Of a stretch of 45,863 nucleotides of DNA, positions 1-9,448 are shown in pieces (position 1 is the first letter of the stretch; each line of letters opens with the position of its first letter). The notes under the pieces are model-generated. The model did no database searches, was not told where the DNA came from, and saw only the letters and a program-made list of their open reading frames with translations. The position numbers were made by a program, and so were the translations under genes. Source of the DNA: Hofstenia miamia (lineage: Eukaryota; Xenacoelomorpha; Acoela; Hofsteniidae); NCBI GenBank assembly GCA_900660155.1, contig CABFPE010000405.1:643054-688916 (forward strand), in the 5' to 3' direction.

Positions 1-20
1 TATATATATATATATATATA
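1..20. repeat. (TA)n microsatellite, cut by window start
   Basis: The window opens with ten TA units. It is a simple dinucleotide repeat. The left limit is unknown because the window begins inside it, so it could be the right half of a palindromic element like the one at the far end of the window. Confidence 0.9.
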
Positions 21-399
21 AGTAGAAGAATTAAAATGAAATTTAATCAATGTTTTTATTAAAGGTATAATCATGTTAGCTATCTACATTTGCGTATCCA
101 AAAAAATTTAATACTGAGATTTATGTACTCTTTGGAAAACTAAAAAATTGCTTGTGTGAATTGTTCATTTAACATTTCACCGAAATATGGAATATTAACA
201 GAGAGTTTCAAATCTTTGCAATCAACTTTATTATTTTCTTCTGTGTATGCCTTTCACAACACCAAAATAGAATTGTTTGCAAGCAAATATTGTTGAACAT
301 AAATCTATTGAAGAGTAAATTTCCTCATTATTTGTATTCGATTCACAATTTGTAATTGTTTCTGAGCCAAATTATTATGATATCAAAGCAAATCATAAG
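21..399. other. AT-rich non-coding stretch
   Basis: No reading frame of note, no RNA gene and no repeat pattern that I can recognise. CpG is present at ordinary levels for AT-rich DNA. Confidence 0.5.
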
Positions 400-405
400 T
401 ATGTT

Positions 406-672
406 AGTAGTAATAAAAGGTAGGGCTGTATATTTGCATTTTATATATATATAATTTTTTAATAACTTCTTACAATTTTATATTGATTTTGATATGAAAA
501 AAATCGTTTTAAATGGGTATGGCTGTTGTTTTTTGACCCCTGGCTGCAAAATCCTGAATTTCTAAAAAACGACTTTTTTCGTATCAAAATCAATGGAAAA
601 GTGTAAAAAGTTATTAAAAAATGATAACTTTTAGAAAACTATATATATACAACCCTACCTTTTATTACTACT
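406..672. mobile_element. fold-back MITE with long inverted arms and 6-bp target duplication
   Basis: The two ends are inverted copies beginning AGTAGTAATAAAAGGTAGGG. The similarity runs inward for about 110 bases on each side (roughly 406-515 and 552-672) with scattered mismatches, leaving a spacer of about 40 bases. The element is flanked by TATGTT on both sides (400-405 and 673-678), which reads as a target site duplication. It has no coding capacity, so it would depend on a transposase encoded elsewhere. The superfamily is not clear: a 6-bp duplication does not fit the 8 bp of hAT or the TA of mariner. The left arm differs from the right at several places, so it is not a fresh insertion. 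Confidence 0.8.
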
Positions 673-678
673 TATGTT

Positions 679-2789
679 TGTTGTTTGAAAGATGGTATTT
701 TTTCAAATTTTGGTGGATGTGCTGTTGATGTGTATGCGTCTGTTGCTAAAAGCATTTCTTGCATATATGGTAAGTGGAAGGAATATGAGATCATTAAACT
801 CATTTGCCCCTAACAGAAATGTGGATAAACACGAATATTTTTCACCCATGTTTTGGAAACAAATTTTATATATCTAGATACTATAATAATGATAAAAATA
901 TGTTCACTATAGTAATTTGATTATTGGCATAATAACGTAAATGGTCTCGTATTTCATAGACTTCTAGGGTAATACGAACCCGCTTCATGTTCAACCTAAA
1001 TCTCAGGGAGTTGCTGAGCAAAATACATTATTATTAGAATCACAAATACTTATAACAAAATGCATTTTTAGATGCTTGCGTTTCATCTTTGCCAAAAATC
1101 TGTTTAAATTTTAACCAAGAATTGAATAATGTTATAAATTGAAGTAATTTATAATCATCTAAATGAAATTTAACATACATCACTATATTTTAGGTAATTC
1201 TGCCTCGTACACTTTGTACTTTGCAGAGCATTAACCTTATACAATGTATCAATGCACAATCTAATCACATGATTCATTGGATGATCATATTTAGGTTCAC
1301 TGTATGCATTATTCACTGCGCACAATGTTGAATTGATTTAAACATTAATTATCCAGCTTTAAAATTTTTTTACTAAAACAATTTTTACAGCATATATAAT
1401 CATTATTTTAATTCACCAATACATTCCTTGAAAATCCAGAATTTATATCTAGAGAAGTTTCGAGCAAATAAATTCCTATCTTGGTAGATTAGATGAATTT
1501 TCTCAGGGAATAGGGACTTGTTGCTTAAAGTTCTACATTTAATGAAAGAAGAAAAGGTAATAGGGGTAATGGATGGAAATATAGCAATATATTTTGCAAA
1601 ATCAGGGCAGACAGGACACGTTTGATTTTTGTGGTCTCGCATTCACTACGCCTACCCTATGTTATATTTCTTGAACATTGCGTACCAATATTGATCTGTA
1701 TGTTTTATTCGAATTGTCAAAATACAACAACAATATATTTCAATTAAATGACATCAAAAAAATTTCGTAAATTTCCATTGTAAGAATAGTCTGGATTTAG
1801 AAGAAGAAAGGTAAATCCAAAATTGATAGAAATTTCCCATTTGATGCAAGAAATGCAGTACCTAGTAAGAAGGGAGGCATCATCAAATCATAACAAATTT
1901 ATTATATAGAATTTTATAAAATATTAAATATCCCCACAGGAAAATAAAAAGACATGCAGATTAAATAATTATATAAGGGGACATCTATAAAAATCAAGTT
2001 AGATCAAGAGAAGAATCAAATTTAAGGAAATATATTGGAAACCTGCAAAATTGAGAAATAATACTGATTTAACCTTTACTACAAAGTCAAACTTGTAAAA
2101 TCTAGCATTCTGCAAAATGGAGAATTTGGTGAAACTAGTTGAAATTGAGTTATTCACAAATCATAATATAGCTTCACGAGAAACAAGTTTTTGCATGATT
2201 TCAATATCATAATTCGTAGAACACTCTCAATATATTGTTTTAAACAAAAATATGGCACTAAAATTATATGATTTTGGTAAATAATTACATTATTAATTCA
2301 CAATGTGTACAAATTTGCAAGGACAATTTCAATGAAAATATTAGCAATAGAAAAAAAAACTTTGAATGTCATCACAAACACTTGAAACAAGCATTTTCAT
2401 ACAAGGTGCATTTCTGAAGGGCATAAAAGTGTGAATTTGTATTTTTTGCAAAATTAAAATTATTTAAGAAAATTTTTACGAAATGAAGCATTATGCCATA
2501 AGATATACACTGAAATTATAAGAAACTTGTGAAAGAAATTACTACTTACGCGCACTAAGTCAAGTTTTTTTAATATTTCGTCTATTTAAGCAAACTGTAC
2601 CCAATGAAATTCCAAGTATTCAACTCTCCAATACAAAATTCCTTCTGATATTGTTCTCATTTATTGGTCAAAGGAACATTATTCTAATTGCAAATGTAAT
2701 GTATATGCATAGAACAATGATATATTTAAGAATTAATGTAATTCAAAAATAAGAGTCAAAGCAAATTTATTGCTTAATGTATACAAAAT
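679..2789. other. AT-rich DNA without recognisable genes
   Basis: Only short chance reading frames are seen on either strand (the longest about 80 codons on the minus strand at 1403-1642, with no domain resemblance). No structured RNA or transposon ends were recognised. Confidence 0.45.
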
Positions 2790-2790
2790 N
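2790..2790. other. single-n contig join
   Basis: One n sits at this position. Elsewhere in the window single n bases coincide with duplicated flanks, so they probably mark gaps of unknown size. Here no duplicated flank is visible. Confidence 0.6.
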
Positions 2791-3247
2791 CCCTTAAAGA
2801 ACCATGCCATTTACTTAAATCCAGTAAAATCAATGATTTTAATGCATGAATTCTAATATAATACAAGTAAAGTTTGTATTTAAAATCGTTAAACTGACTT
2901 GCAATTTTTTGCTGTTTAATTACAAAAACCAGCATAAAATAGCCGACTTGGGTCTTCTACTGCTAAAGCTTCTGGGTTTACTGTGTCACCAGATAATATC
3001 TATAAAAAGAGTTATTGAAATATGATACACAGAAGGCTCATCTCAATAAGGTCAGGCTTTTCCGTAATGAATATGGGGTTTCTCTTGAATTTTAAAGATC
3101 ATTTTGTTGCTCTATGTAACGACTGCGCTTTAAATGATTAAAAAGGGGATATTTTGGAATGAATTAAGAGTCATGGTCGTGATGACACAGAATCGAAACA
3201 TAAATTGCTATGATTAATTAGTCAATGAATCTTTGTACTGAAGATAT
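2791..3247. other. unassigned stretch upstream of the LINE
   Basis: AT-rich, no convincing reading frame. The last part may belong to the 5' region of the LINE that follows, but no boundary or target duplication was found. Confidence 0.4.
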
Positions 3248-3808
3248 AAAGAAACGACGAGAAGATTTGATTCTGTGAATAAATCATATAAAGCCCTTAA
3301 TGAAAGTGTCTCAGAGATTCGATAATTTATCAAAGTGACGTCTAAAAGGCAATCTACTATAGCTCGGTGAAAGACTGAAGCGGTAAGAGGTGCATATCCC
3401 TGTATTTTACGAATTCGTGGACTGAAAGAGCCTATTTCACCCGGGATTGATAGACTAAAGGAAGATCATGACAATGTTGCCGAAGTTTTGCGGTTTCTGG
3501 GTCTGAATACGGAGTGTAAAGATATTCAAAGGATTGGTCGTAAGAAGGACAACACTGATAGACTGCTCCTAGTAACTTTGTCTTCACCATGGGATGTCCG
3601 TTTGGCAATCGCATTATCATACAAACTTAGAAATTATGATAAAAAGATATACTTATCTCGTGATATGTCTTCAGTTGAGATTAAGCTGGAATCATATTTG
3701 CCTAAAAGAAGACGTGAATTGATTGATAAAGGTGTTGCTGGTAAATCATTGAGAGTAAGACATGGAAAACTTTATCAATTTATTGAAAATACTTGGAATG
3801 AAATTTAA
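3248..3808 (+). pseudogene. LINE ORF1-like protein, broken (CR1/jockey-type)
   Basis: One reading frame runs through this segment with two in-frame stops (near 3325 and 3369) and ends at TAA at 3806-3808. The part before about 3400 is rich in charged residues and looks like a coiled coil. The part from 3488 contains an RIGRK motif, then LLLVTLSS and DVRLAI, then an RRRELIDKG block and an LRVRHGKL end. This order (R-x-GR, a hydrophobic strand, a WDV segment, a basic helix) is what I know from ORF1 proteins of CR1/jockey-like non-LTR retrotransposons, which bind RNA and have an RRM-like fold. The endonuclease fragment begins about 35 bases downstream on the same strand, as expected in such elements. 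Stops make it non-functional. The family call rests on pattern, not on a search. Confidence 0.65.
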
Positions 3809-3844
3809 TGACTGGACATTTCCAATGATTATGTCGAAAGGCCC

Positions 3845-4225
3845 TTGATTTTGTCACTCAATGTTCAATCAGTTGAACCTAAAGTAGACGAACTCAAACT
3901 TATGGTAAAGACCTATAATCCAGATATGATTACAGTCTGTGAAAGTTGGTTGCATACCATTTCCAATGACCAATTAGCTATTCCGTATATGGGTGTACCT
4001 ATTCGCAGGTTTTTAATTAGTTGTGACATTCCCAGTAGCATAGAATATTTGGCAATTGCTGTTGACGTAAATAAATTAGTGGTCATATCTATATATATCC
4101 CACCGAATCTTCCTATGTCTCAATATCAGGAAATTTACAATTTCTTAATTAATTCGATAGATGAAATTCTCATCTCAGCTCCACAGTATGGCTTTTATGA
4201 CCCCTCTTTTTTTGTTTATTTTTAA
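3845..4225 (+). pseudogene. LINE ORF2, AP-endonuclease domain fragment with internal deletion
   Basis: The translation opens with LSLNVQSVEPKVDELKLMV, then NPDMITVCESWL. These are the N-terminal strand with its catalytic Asn and the ET/ES-W block of the APE-type endonuclease that nicks target DNA for non-LTR retrotransposons. Soon after, the sequence jumps to VVISIYIPPNL, the later YRPP-like block, so the middle (including the usual GGG segment) is missing. Reading stops at TAA 4223-4225. The catalytic D/H region and most of the reverse transcriptase are absent. It is an internally deleted relic. A near-identical stretch recurs at 4874-5671. Confidence 0.75.
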
Positions 4226-4241
4226 ATGACCATTACTTGTA

Positions 4242-4872
4242 ACTCAATTTTCAAATATGCTGATAATATCTCGATTATTACGCTAATTTATACATCGTGT
4301 TTTGAAACCTGATGTGGGCTAATACTAATAATATGAATATTAATATCGCTAAATCCAATCAAATGTTGATTTTCTTGAGTATGACACAGTTCTTCCAGAT
4401 GGTCTTGAAATTGTATCTAACATCAAAATATGTACCAAGGTTTGTGGTTGTCACAATCTGAAATGGAACTTTCATATCGACTATGTTGAAAGGAAAACAT
4501 CTCAGCGATTATATGCGCTACGAATATTAAGTAAATTTGTTGAAGCTAAAGAACTCAATATTATTTTCGAGGCAACCATTTGTAGCATCTTGAATTACTG
4601 TTCTGCTGCGTTTGTTGTACTTCCAGAATACCTAAACAATGAAATTCAGTTAATTTGTAACAGAGCTGAACGCATCATATCTGGTTCAACCAATGGGAAG
4701 ATCATTATAAAGTATAGGAGATACCATAGAGCTATTTCATTTTTCCAAAAAGCATTAGTCCCAGATCATCCTATGAATGATCTTATTCCACGTCGATTAT
4801 ATTTCTCGGCTCACTTTTCTATAGAAAAATCAGGTTGGAAATAAGGAGAAACCAATGCACACCTTTCTCCTC
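4242..4872 (+). pseudogene. LINE ORF2, reverse transcriptase C-terminal part and tail
   Basis: After the deletion, frames with several shifts encode FKYADNIS, the polymerase YADD box with its last Asp changed to Asn. Then come a thumb-like WNFHIDYV block, KTSQRLYALRIL, and an ATICSILNYCSAAF segment followed by IQLICNRAERII. These last motifs are the characteristic post-RT region of CR1/jockey-type ORF2. The open frame 4590-4844 is the best-preserved piece. The fingers and palm before YADD are lacking, so no active enzyme could be made. The segment ends at the single n at 4873, so the true 3' end and tail repeat are not visible. Confidence 0.75.
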
Positions 4873-4873
4873 N
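4873..4873. other. single-n contig join
   Basis: One n. The sequence after it restarts inside the LINE at the point matching 3909, so the join creates an apparent tandem duplication. Confidence 0.8.
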
Positions 4874-5671
4874 AGACCTATAATCCAGATATGATTACAG
4901 TCTGTGAAAGTTGGTTGCATACCATTTCCAATGACCAATTAGCTATTCCGTATATGGGTGTACCTATTCGCAGGTTTTTAATTAGTTGTGACATTCCCAG
5001 TAGCATAGAATATTTGGCAATTGCTGTTGACGTAAATAAATTAGTGGTCATATCTATATATATCCCACCGAATCTTCCTATGTCTCAATATCAGGAAATT
5101 TACAATTTCTTAATTAATTCGATAGATGAAATTCTCATCTCAGCTCCACAGTATGGCTTTTATGACCCCTCTTTTTTTGTTTATTTTTAAATGACCATTA
5201 CTTGTAACTCAATTTTCAAATATGCTGATGATATCTCGATTATTACGCTAATTTATACATCGTGTTTTGAAACCTGATGTGGGCTAATACTAATAATATG
5301 AATATTAATATCGCTAAATCCAATCAAATGTTGATTTTCTTGAGTATGACACAGTTCATCCAGATGGTCTTGAAATTGTATCTAACATCAAAATATGTAC
5401 CAAGGTTTGTGGTTGTCACAATCTGAAATGGAACTTTCATATCGACTATGTTGAAAGGAAAACATCTCAGCGATTATATGCGCTACGAATATTAAGTAAA
5501 TTTGTTGAAGCTAAAGAACTCAATATTATTTTCGAGGCAACCATTTGTAGCATCTTGAATTACTGTTCTGCTGCGTTTGTTGTACTTCCAGAATACCTAA
5601 ACAATGAAATTCAGTTAATTTGTAACAGAGCTGAACGCATCATATCTGGTTCAACCAATGGGAAGATCATT
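4874..5671 (+). repeat. second copy of LINE segment 3909-4706
   Basis: This 798-base block repeats 3909-4706 with a constant offset of 965 and no indel. I found two base differences: 4265 A against 5230 G, which restores YADD here where the first copy has YADN, and 4393 T against 5358 A. Both ends coincide exactly with single n bases. Near-identity plus n-bounded ends suggests an alternative allele or an unmerged contig rather than a true genomic tandem duplication. It carries the same endonuclease deletion and frameshifts. Confidence 0.85.
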
Positions 5672-5672
5672 N
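5672..5672. other. single-n contig join
   Basis: One n between the LINE copy and the middle of an ABC-transporter-like exon. The two sides are unrelated. Confidence 0.8.
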
Positions 5673-6143
5673 TTGGAAAGCGGATTGAATTTAACTGCCG
5701 GAGGAAAGCAGAGAGTGGCTATTTCAAGAACACTTTAAAGGAGGCTCAAATTATGTATTCGATGAAACAACGTTAAATCCTAAAACAGAATCTGAAATTC
5801 AAAATTCTCTTAAAAGTTTGCTCTACAAAGCTACCGTTATCACCACACATCGTTTAAGTACAAGTGTTTCTGCAGATGAGATCATCGTAATAAAAGATGG
5901 CGCTGTTCATTAACAAGGAACACACAGTCAACTTCTGGAAAACCAAGGTTTATATTATGATAAGTGGATGAAGGCAACAAAGAGCATCTGATTAGTAAAT
6001 GGTGTATAGTACTTATTTTCTCTATCAATGGTATCAAAACTTTGTCTTGCCTGAACTTAATTGCTATCATTTTATGGAACAAAACAATGTATTGTGTATT
6101 GTATCATTGCTAAGTATGAATAACATCCTTACTTACTTACTTA
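5673..6143 (+). pseudogene. ABC transporter nucleotide-binding domain, 3' part (duplicate of 7382-7852)
   Basis: This 471-base block appears identical to 7382-7852 (offset 1709). It encodes the signature region and the C-terminal part of an ABC ATPase domain, with the same frameshift and stops. The start is set by the n at 5672. The end of the match is set by the n at 7853, inside an (ACTT)n run, which would explain why an assembly broke there. After 6143 the sequence continues into unrelated non-coding DNA. It is best read as the same locus represented twice. Confidence 0.8.
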
Positions 6144-6863
6144 TTGCTACGCTGTCATTGAATTACACAAATACATTTAGTGGTTTCAGTATATTTTTAT
6201 GCTGAGTTTCGTTTGTTTCTGTAAGAGGCCCTGAGAATTAGTTTCGAACTCGAATACAAACATTCAGGTAATATATTTGCAAATACAAATCAGAATTCAA
6301 ATCCTAAATATTAATTGGTTTACACAATAAATTCATAAAAGAAATATCTTTTGTTAATTGTTACAGAAAAAACGACTTTGAAACCTGACGAAATTTTGCA
6401 TTTTTAATTTACAAAGGAAGAATTAAAATGAAAAATGTGATTTACATATTTCACACAAAATGTTAATTCCCGAAATTATGTATATTAAAAAAATTTCATT
6501 AAATAATTTCAAAATTTTCCTGATATGCTTTTGTACTCTTCCGTGATTGGATATTGTTCCTTTATAAAACATATTTTGTAATTTGCTAATATTAAATTAA
6601 TTTAACATTTTTGAAATTCGATTTAAGTCTAAGTCCAAACAAATATTGGGATCAAATTATGAAATTTAATAAACATTTACTTATCGAAGAGTCTTTCAGA
6701 CTGATATTTTAAAATGATGGTTTGGACTTTTTTGCTTTATAGAAAGTATTTCGATATCCTATTATTTAAAATCGAAAATTATAGGAGATGTAAGAACCAT
6801 GTTTTTTGTGAGAAGTGAAGCACTCGAATGTCACTGAAGACCACAGTGATTAGCTGTTCATGT
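6144..6863. other. non-coding DNA after the ABC pseudogene
   Basis: AT-rich, no reading frame of note. Bases 6592-6863 recur exactly at 7854-8125 (272 bases, offset 1262), up to the n at 6864. This overlap links this contig to the one that starts at 7854. Confidence 0.7.
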
Positions 6864-6864
6864 N
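6864..6864. other. single-n contig join
   Basis: One n. The sequence before it matches 7854-8125 and the sequence after it begins within the ABC transporter pseudogene. Confidence 0.8.
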
Positions 6865-6926
6865 GTTATTGGTTGTTTAAGTTTTCTTCTGTTAGGAAGA
6901 GTTGCTGTACTTTTAGTACCGATGTA

Positions 6927-7700
6927 GTCTCTTACGGCTGAAGTCCCTAATGTTGATCACAAGGTAAATTCTCGCAACCTACAGGTTCCTATGCGTCATA
7001 TAAAATTTGAAAACGTCAGTTTCAGTTATGATGGTAGTAATAATGTTTTTCAAAATCTATCTTTTGAAGTCCAATCTGGTGGAACTCTCGTGATTGTGGG
7101 CCGAGGGGAGCTGGAAAGTCTACAATAATTAAGCTTCTCTTTCGTTGTTACAACACTGATTCAGGACGAATCATCATTGATGATTTGGATATATCAGATG
7201 TAAAGCAGAAATCTCTAAGTAAAAAAATAGGTGTGGTGCCACAAGATTCGATGACACTACCTTATATAACATTAGTTATGGTTCCGAAACTGCAACAAGA
7301 AAAGACGTTGTAAATGTTGCTATTACAGCAGAACTACATGAAACCATTAGAAACTTTTTCAATGCTTATGATACAATTGTGTTGGAAAGCGGATTGAATT
7401 TAACTGCCGGAGGAAAGCAGAGAGTGGCTATTTCAAGAACACTTTAAAGGAGGCTCAAATTATGTATTCGATGAAACAACGTTAAATCCTAAAACAGAAT
7501 CTGAAATTCAAAATTCTCTTAAAAGTTTGCTCTACAAAGCTACCGTTATCACCACACATCGTTTAAGTACAAGTGTTTCTGCAGATGAGATCATCGTAAT
7601 AAAAGATGGCGCTGTTCATTAACAAGGAACACACAGTCAACTTCTGGAAAACCAAGGTTTATATTATGATAAGTGGATGAAGGCAACAAAGAGCATCTGA
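6927..7700 (+). pseudogene. ABC half-transporter (ABCB6/ABCB7/HMT1-like) ATPase domain, intronless and broken
   Basis: The frame starts after an in-frame TAG at 6924 and gives the linker and the entry strand HIKFENVSFSYDG, with an aromatic A-loop Tyr. A Walker A region follows (GAGKS readable after a one-base shift near 7100), then IIKLLFR, the Q-loop VPQD (7240s, followed by a small deletion and shift), LYNISYG, a weakened signature LTAGGKQRVAISRTL near 7400, a damaged Walker B with FDET, the H-loop THRLST, and a final QGTH-QLL block. Family members export peptides, porphyrin or Fe-S-related thiols from mitochondria or vacuoles. I recognise the subfamily only by pattern. At least three frame breaks plus stops, and no introns over about 770 bases, suggest a retrotransposed pseudogene. 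The 5' side is cut by the contig join. Confidence 0.75.
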
Positions 7701-7852
7701 TTAGTAAATGGTGTATAGTACTTATTTTCTCTATCAATGGTATCAAAACTTTGTCTTGCCTGAACTTAATTGCTATCATTTTATGGAACAAAACAATGTA
7801 TTGTGTATTGTATCATTGCTAAGTATGAATAACATCCTTACTTACTTACTTA

Positions 7853-7853
7853 N
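7853..7853. other. single-n contig join
   Basis: One n directly after a CTTACTTACTTA run. The following 272 bases repeat 6592-6863. Confidence 0.8.
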
Positions 7854-8125
7854 TTAAATTAATTTAACATTTTTGAAATTCGATTTAAGTCTAAGTCCAA
7901 ACAAATATTGGGATCAAATTATGAAATTTAATAAACATTTACTTATCGAAGAGTCTTTCAGACTGATATTTTAAAATGATGGTTTGGACTTTTTTGCTTT
8001 ATAGAAAGTATTTCGATATCCTATTATTTAAAATCGAAAATTATAGGAGATGTAAGAACCATGTTTTTTGTGAGAAGTGAAGCACTCGAATGTCACTGAA
8101 GACCACAGTGATTAGCTGTTCATGT
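7854..8125. repeat. second copy of 6592-6863
   Basis: This 272-base block appears identical to 6592-6863. The match starts at one n (7853) and its partner ends at another (6864), which is the signature of two contigs that overlap in truth but were not merged. Confidence 0.85.
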
Positions 8126-8440
8126 GAATATCTATACAAGCATACTCAGAGCAAAGTCCTGCAAACAACTCTCTAAATACGAAAAAGTTGGTCATTAGAG
8201 TAACTTTGTCATTTTTGCAATTTCATCGGGTCCCCGTCAAATCTTGTCCGAATAACATGGATCACGAGTTCCCAATTAAAAATGCAAATTTGTTTAATAT
8301 ATTTTTGTGAAATATGAAGCTGTATTTACTCGTAGTCTTATTATAAATTAACTGTACAAATTATTTCTTAATTCTGTTTTCCTGTATTATTTTTAAATCA
8401 TTTTAGGTCATAAATTTTCAAAAAAAATGCGAATAGCGAC
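8126..8440. other. unassigned stretch before the hAT element
   Basis: AT-rich, no gene seen. The last eight bases (8433-8440, ATAGCGAC) form the left target duplication of the next element. Confidence 0.5.
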
Positions 8441-8881
8441 TAGAGGTCGACGGTTTTGAAATTTTAACTTTGGTTCGGTTTGGATCGGTTTTGGGGTAAA
8501 ACCGCGGTTTTGCTTCGGTTCGGTTTCGGTTTTGTTCTGTAATGAAAACATGTAATTTCGAAGCTATATTTTCTTATGGTTTTACAAGATTAATTTCACG
8601 TTTTTCTTATTCTTAATGAGAGAAGAAGCATTGACACCAGAAGGACTGCATCGCTTCTTGGTGATCGTGTTCGATGCAATTGAACCCATGCGTTCAGATG
8701 ACACATTTGTTGCCTGAATTGCCAACCACTTTTTCGCCAGTAGCGAGAGCTTTGGTAGTATTACACAGCTACTAATTACCAATCATTAAAAACGTTTGAA
8801 ACCGTGCTAGTAAAAATGAGTCGGTTCGGTTTCGGTATGCGCGAAAACCGCGGTTTCGGTTCAGTTTACCGTCGACCTCTA
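8441..8881 (-). mobile_element. internally deleted hAT transposon with intact ends
   Basis: The element has 14-bp terminal inverted repeats TAGAGGTCGACGGT (left end at 8441, right end at 8881) and a perfect 8-bp target duplication ATAGCGAC (8433-8440 and 8882-8889), the hallmark of the hAT superfamily. Both subterminal zones are filled with repeats of the type CGGTTCGGTTTCGG and a palindromic ACCGCGGT, likely transposase binding sites. The centre keeps the C-terminal part of a transposase gene on the minus strand. At 441 bp it is far shorter than an autonomous hAT, so it is a deletion derivative mobilised in trans. The perfect duplication and preserved ends suggest a fairly recent insertion. 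Confidence 0.93.
8582..8782 (-). pseudogene. hAT transposase C-terminal dimerisation domain (partial)
   Basis: The minus-strand translation contains LAKKWLAIQATNVSSERMG, then ITKKRCS and a final NASSLIKNK. This matches the well-known hAT dimerisation motif (LA-K-YL-IPATS-SSERVFS ... KR--L---NV--L-FL--N) found in Ac, Hermes and ZBED proteins. Only about 65 codons remain. The BED finger and the RNase H-like catalytic core are missing, so it cannot transpose DNA alone. Its position inside the TIR-bounded element and on one strand agrees with a 3' remnant of the parent gene. Confidence 0.85.
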
Positions 8882-8889
8882 ATAGCGAC

Positions 8890-9440
8890 TAAAACCTCAA
8901 CAAAAATAAACCATTAAATGATTTTTGGGTGAATTTAACTTTAAACAGTATTTCGTTCTTTTACGAAGACAAACTATTTTCCACTTTACAACTAATTATC
9001 TCCAATCCTGTGAGAATAATTTTCACTCATGCGCAGGCCTATTGGGGAACATGCTTGAATGCAATGTTGACTATTTCTATCAAAGCCTATTGAAAAAATT
9101 AAAATTTTTCTTTGAAAATGAGAATTTTTGAAAAAATTTAAATTCTCTCCATGCCTAATTTTTATGTAAATATAGTATTTACAGCCCATGAGGTAAACAA
9201 AAGAAATTTTAGTGTTTTTTTAATATTTGCATTGATTTCCCAAACTTATTGACGTGTTCAGTGGGCAAGGTTTAACTTCTTTAACTTACTGCATTAAGAT
9301 ATTGCTAGTAGTTTTTGAGAAATTATAGTTTTTGAGAAATTAGGTTTTAAAATTTATTCAAAGAACCATAAGAAATTCGTAATATAAATAATATACTCTA
9401 TATATTACAGTTGAATATTGACGAATTGTTTAACAATCGC
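8890..9440. other. unassigned AT-rich stretch
   Basis: No domain-like reading frame. A short direct repeat of TAGTTTTTGAGAAATTA occurs twice around 9308-9345. Otherwise nothing recognised. Confidence 0.45.
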
Positions 9441-9448
9441 ACACTATT

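Noticed and set aside
3432..3620. Minus-strand 62-codon frame
   Set aside because: Antisense shadow of the LINE ORF1-like frame.
5882..6082. Minus-strand 66-codon frame, repeated at 7591-7791
   Set aside because: It is the antisense shadow of the ABC transporter pseudogene and is present twice only because the contig segment is duplicated.
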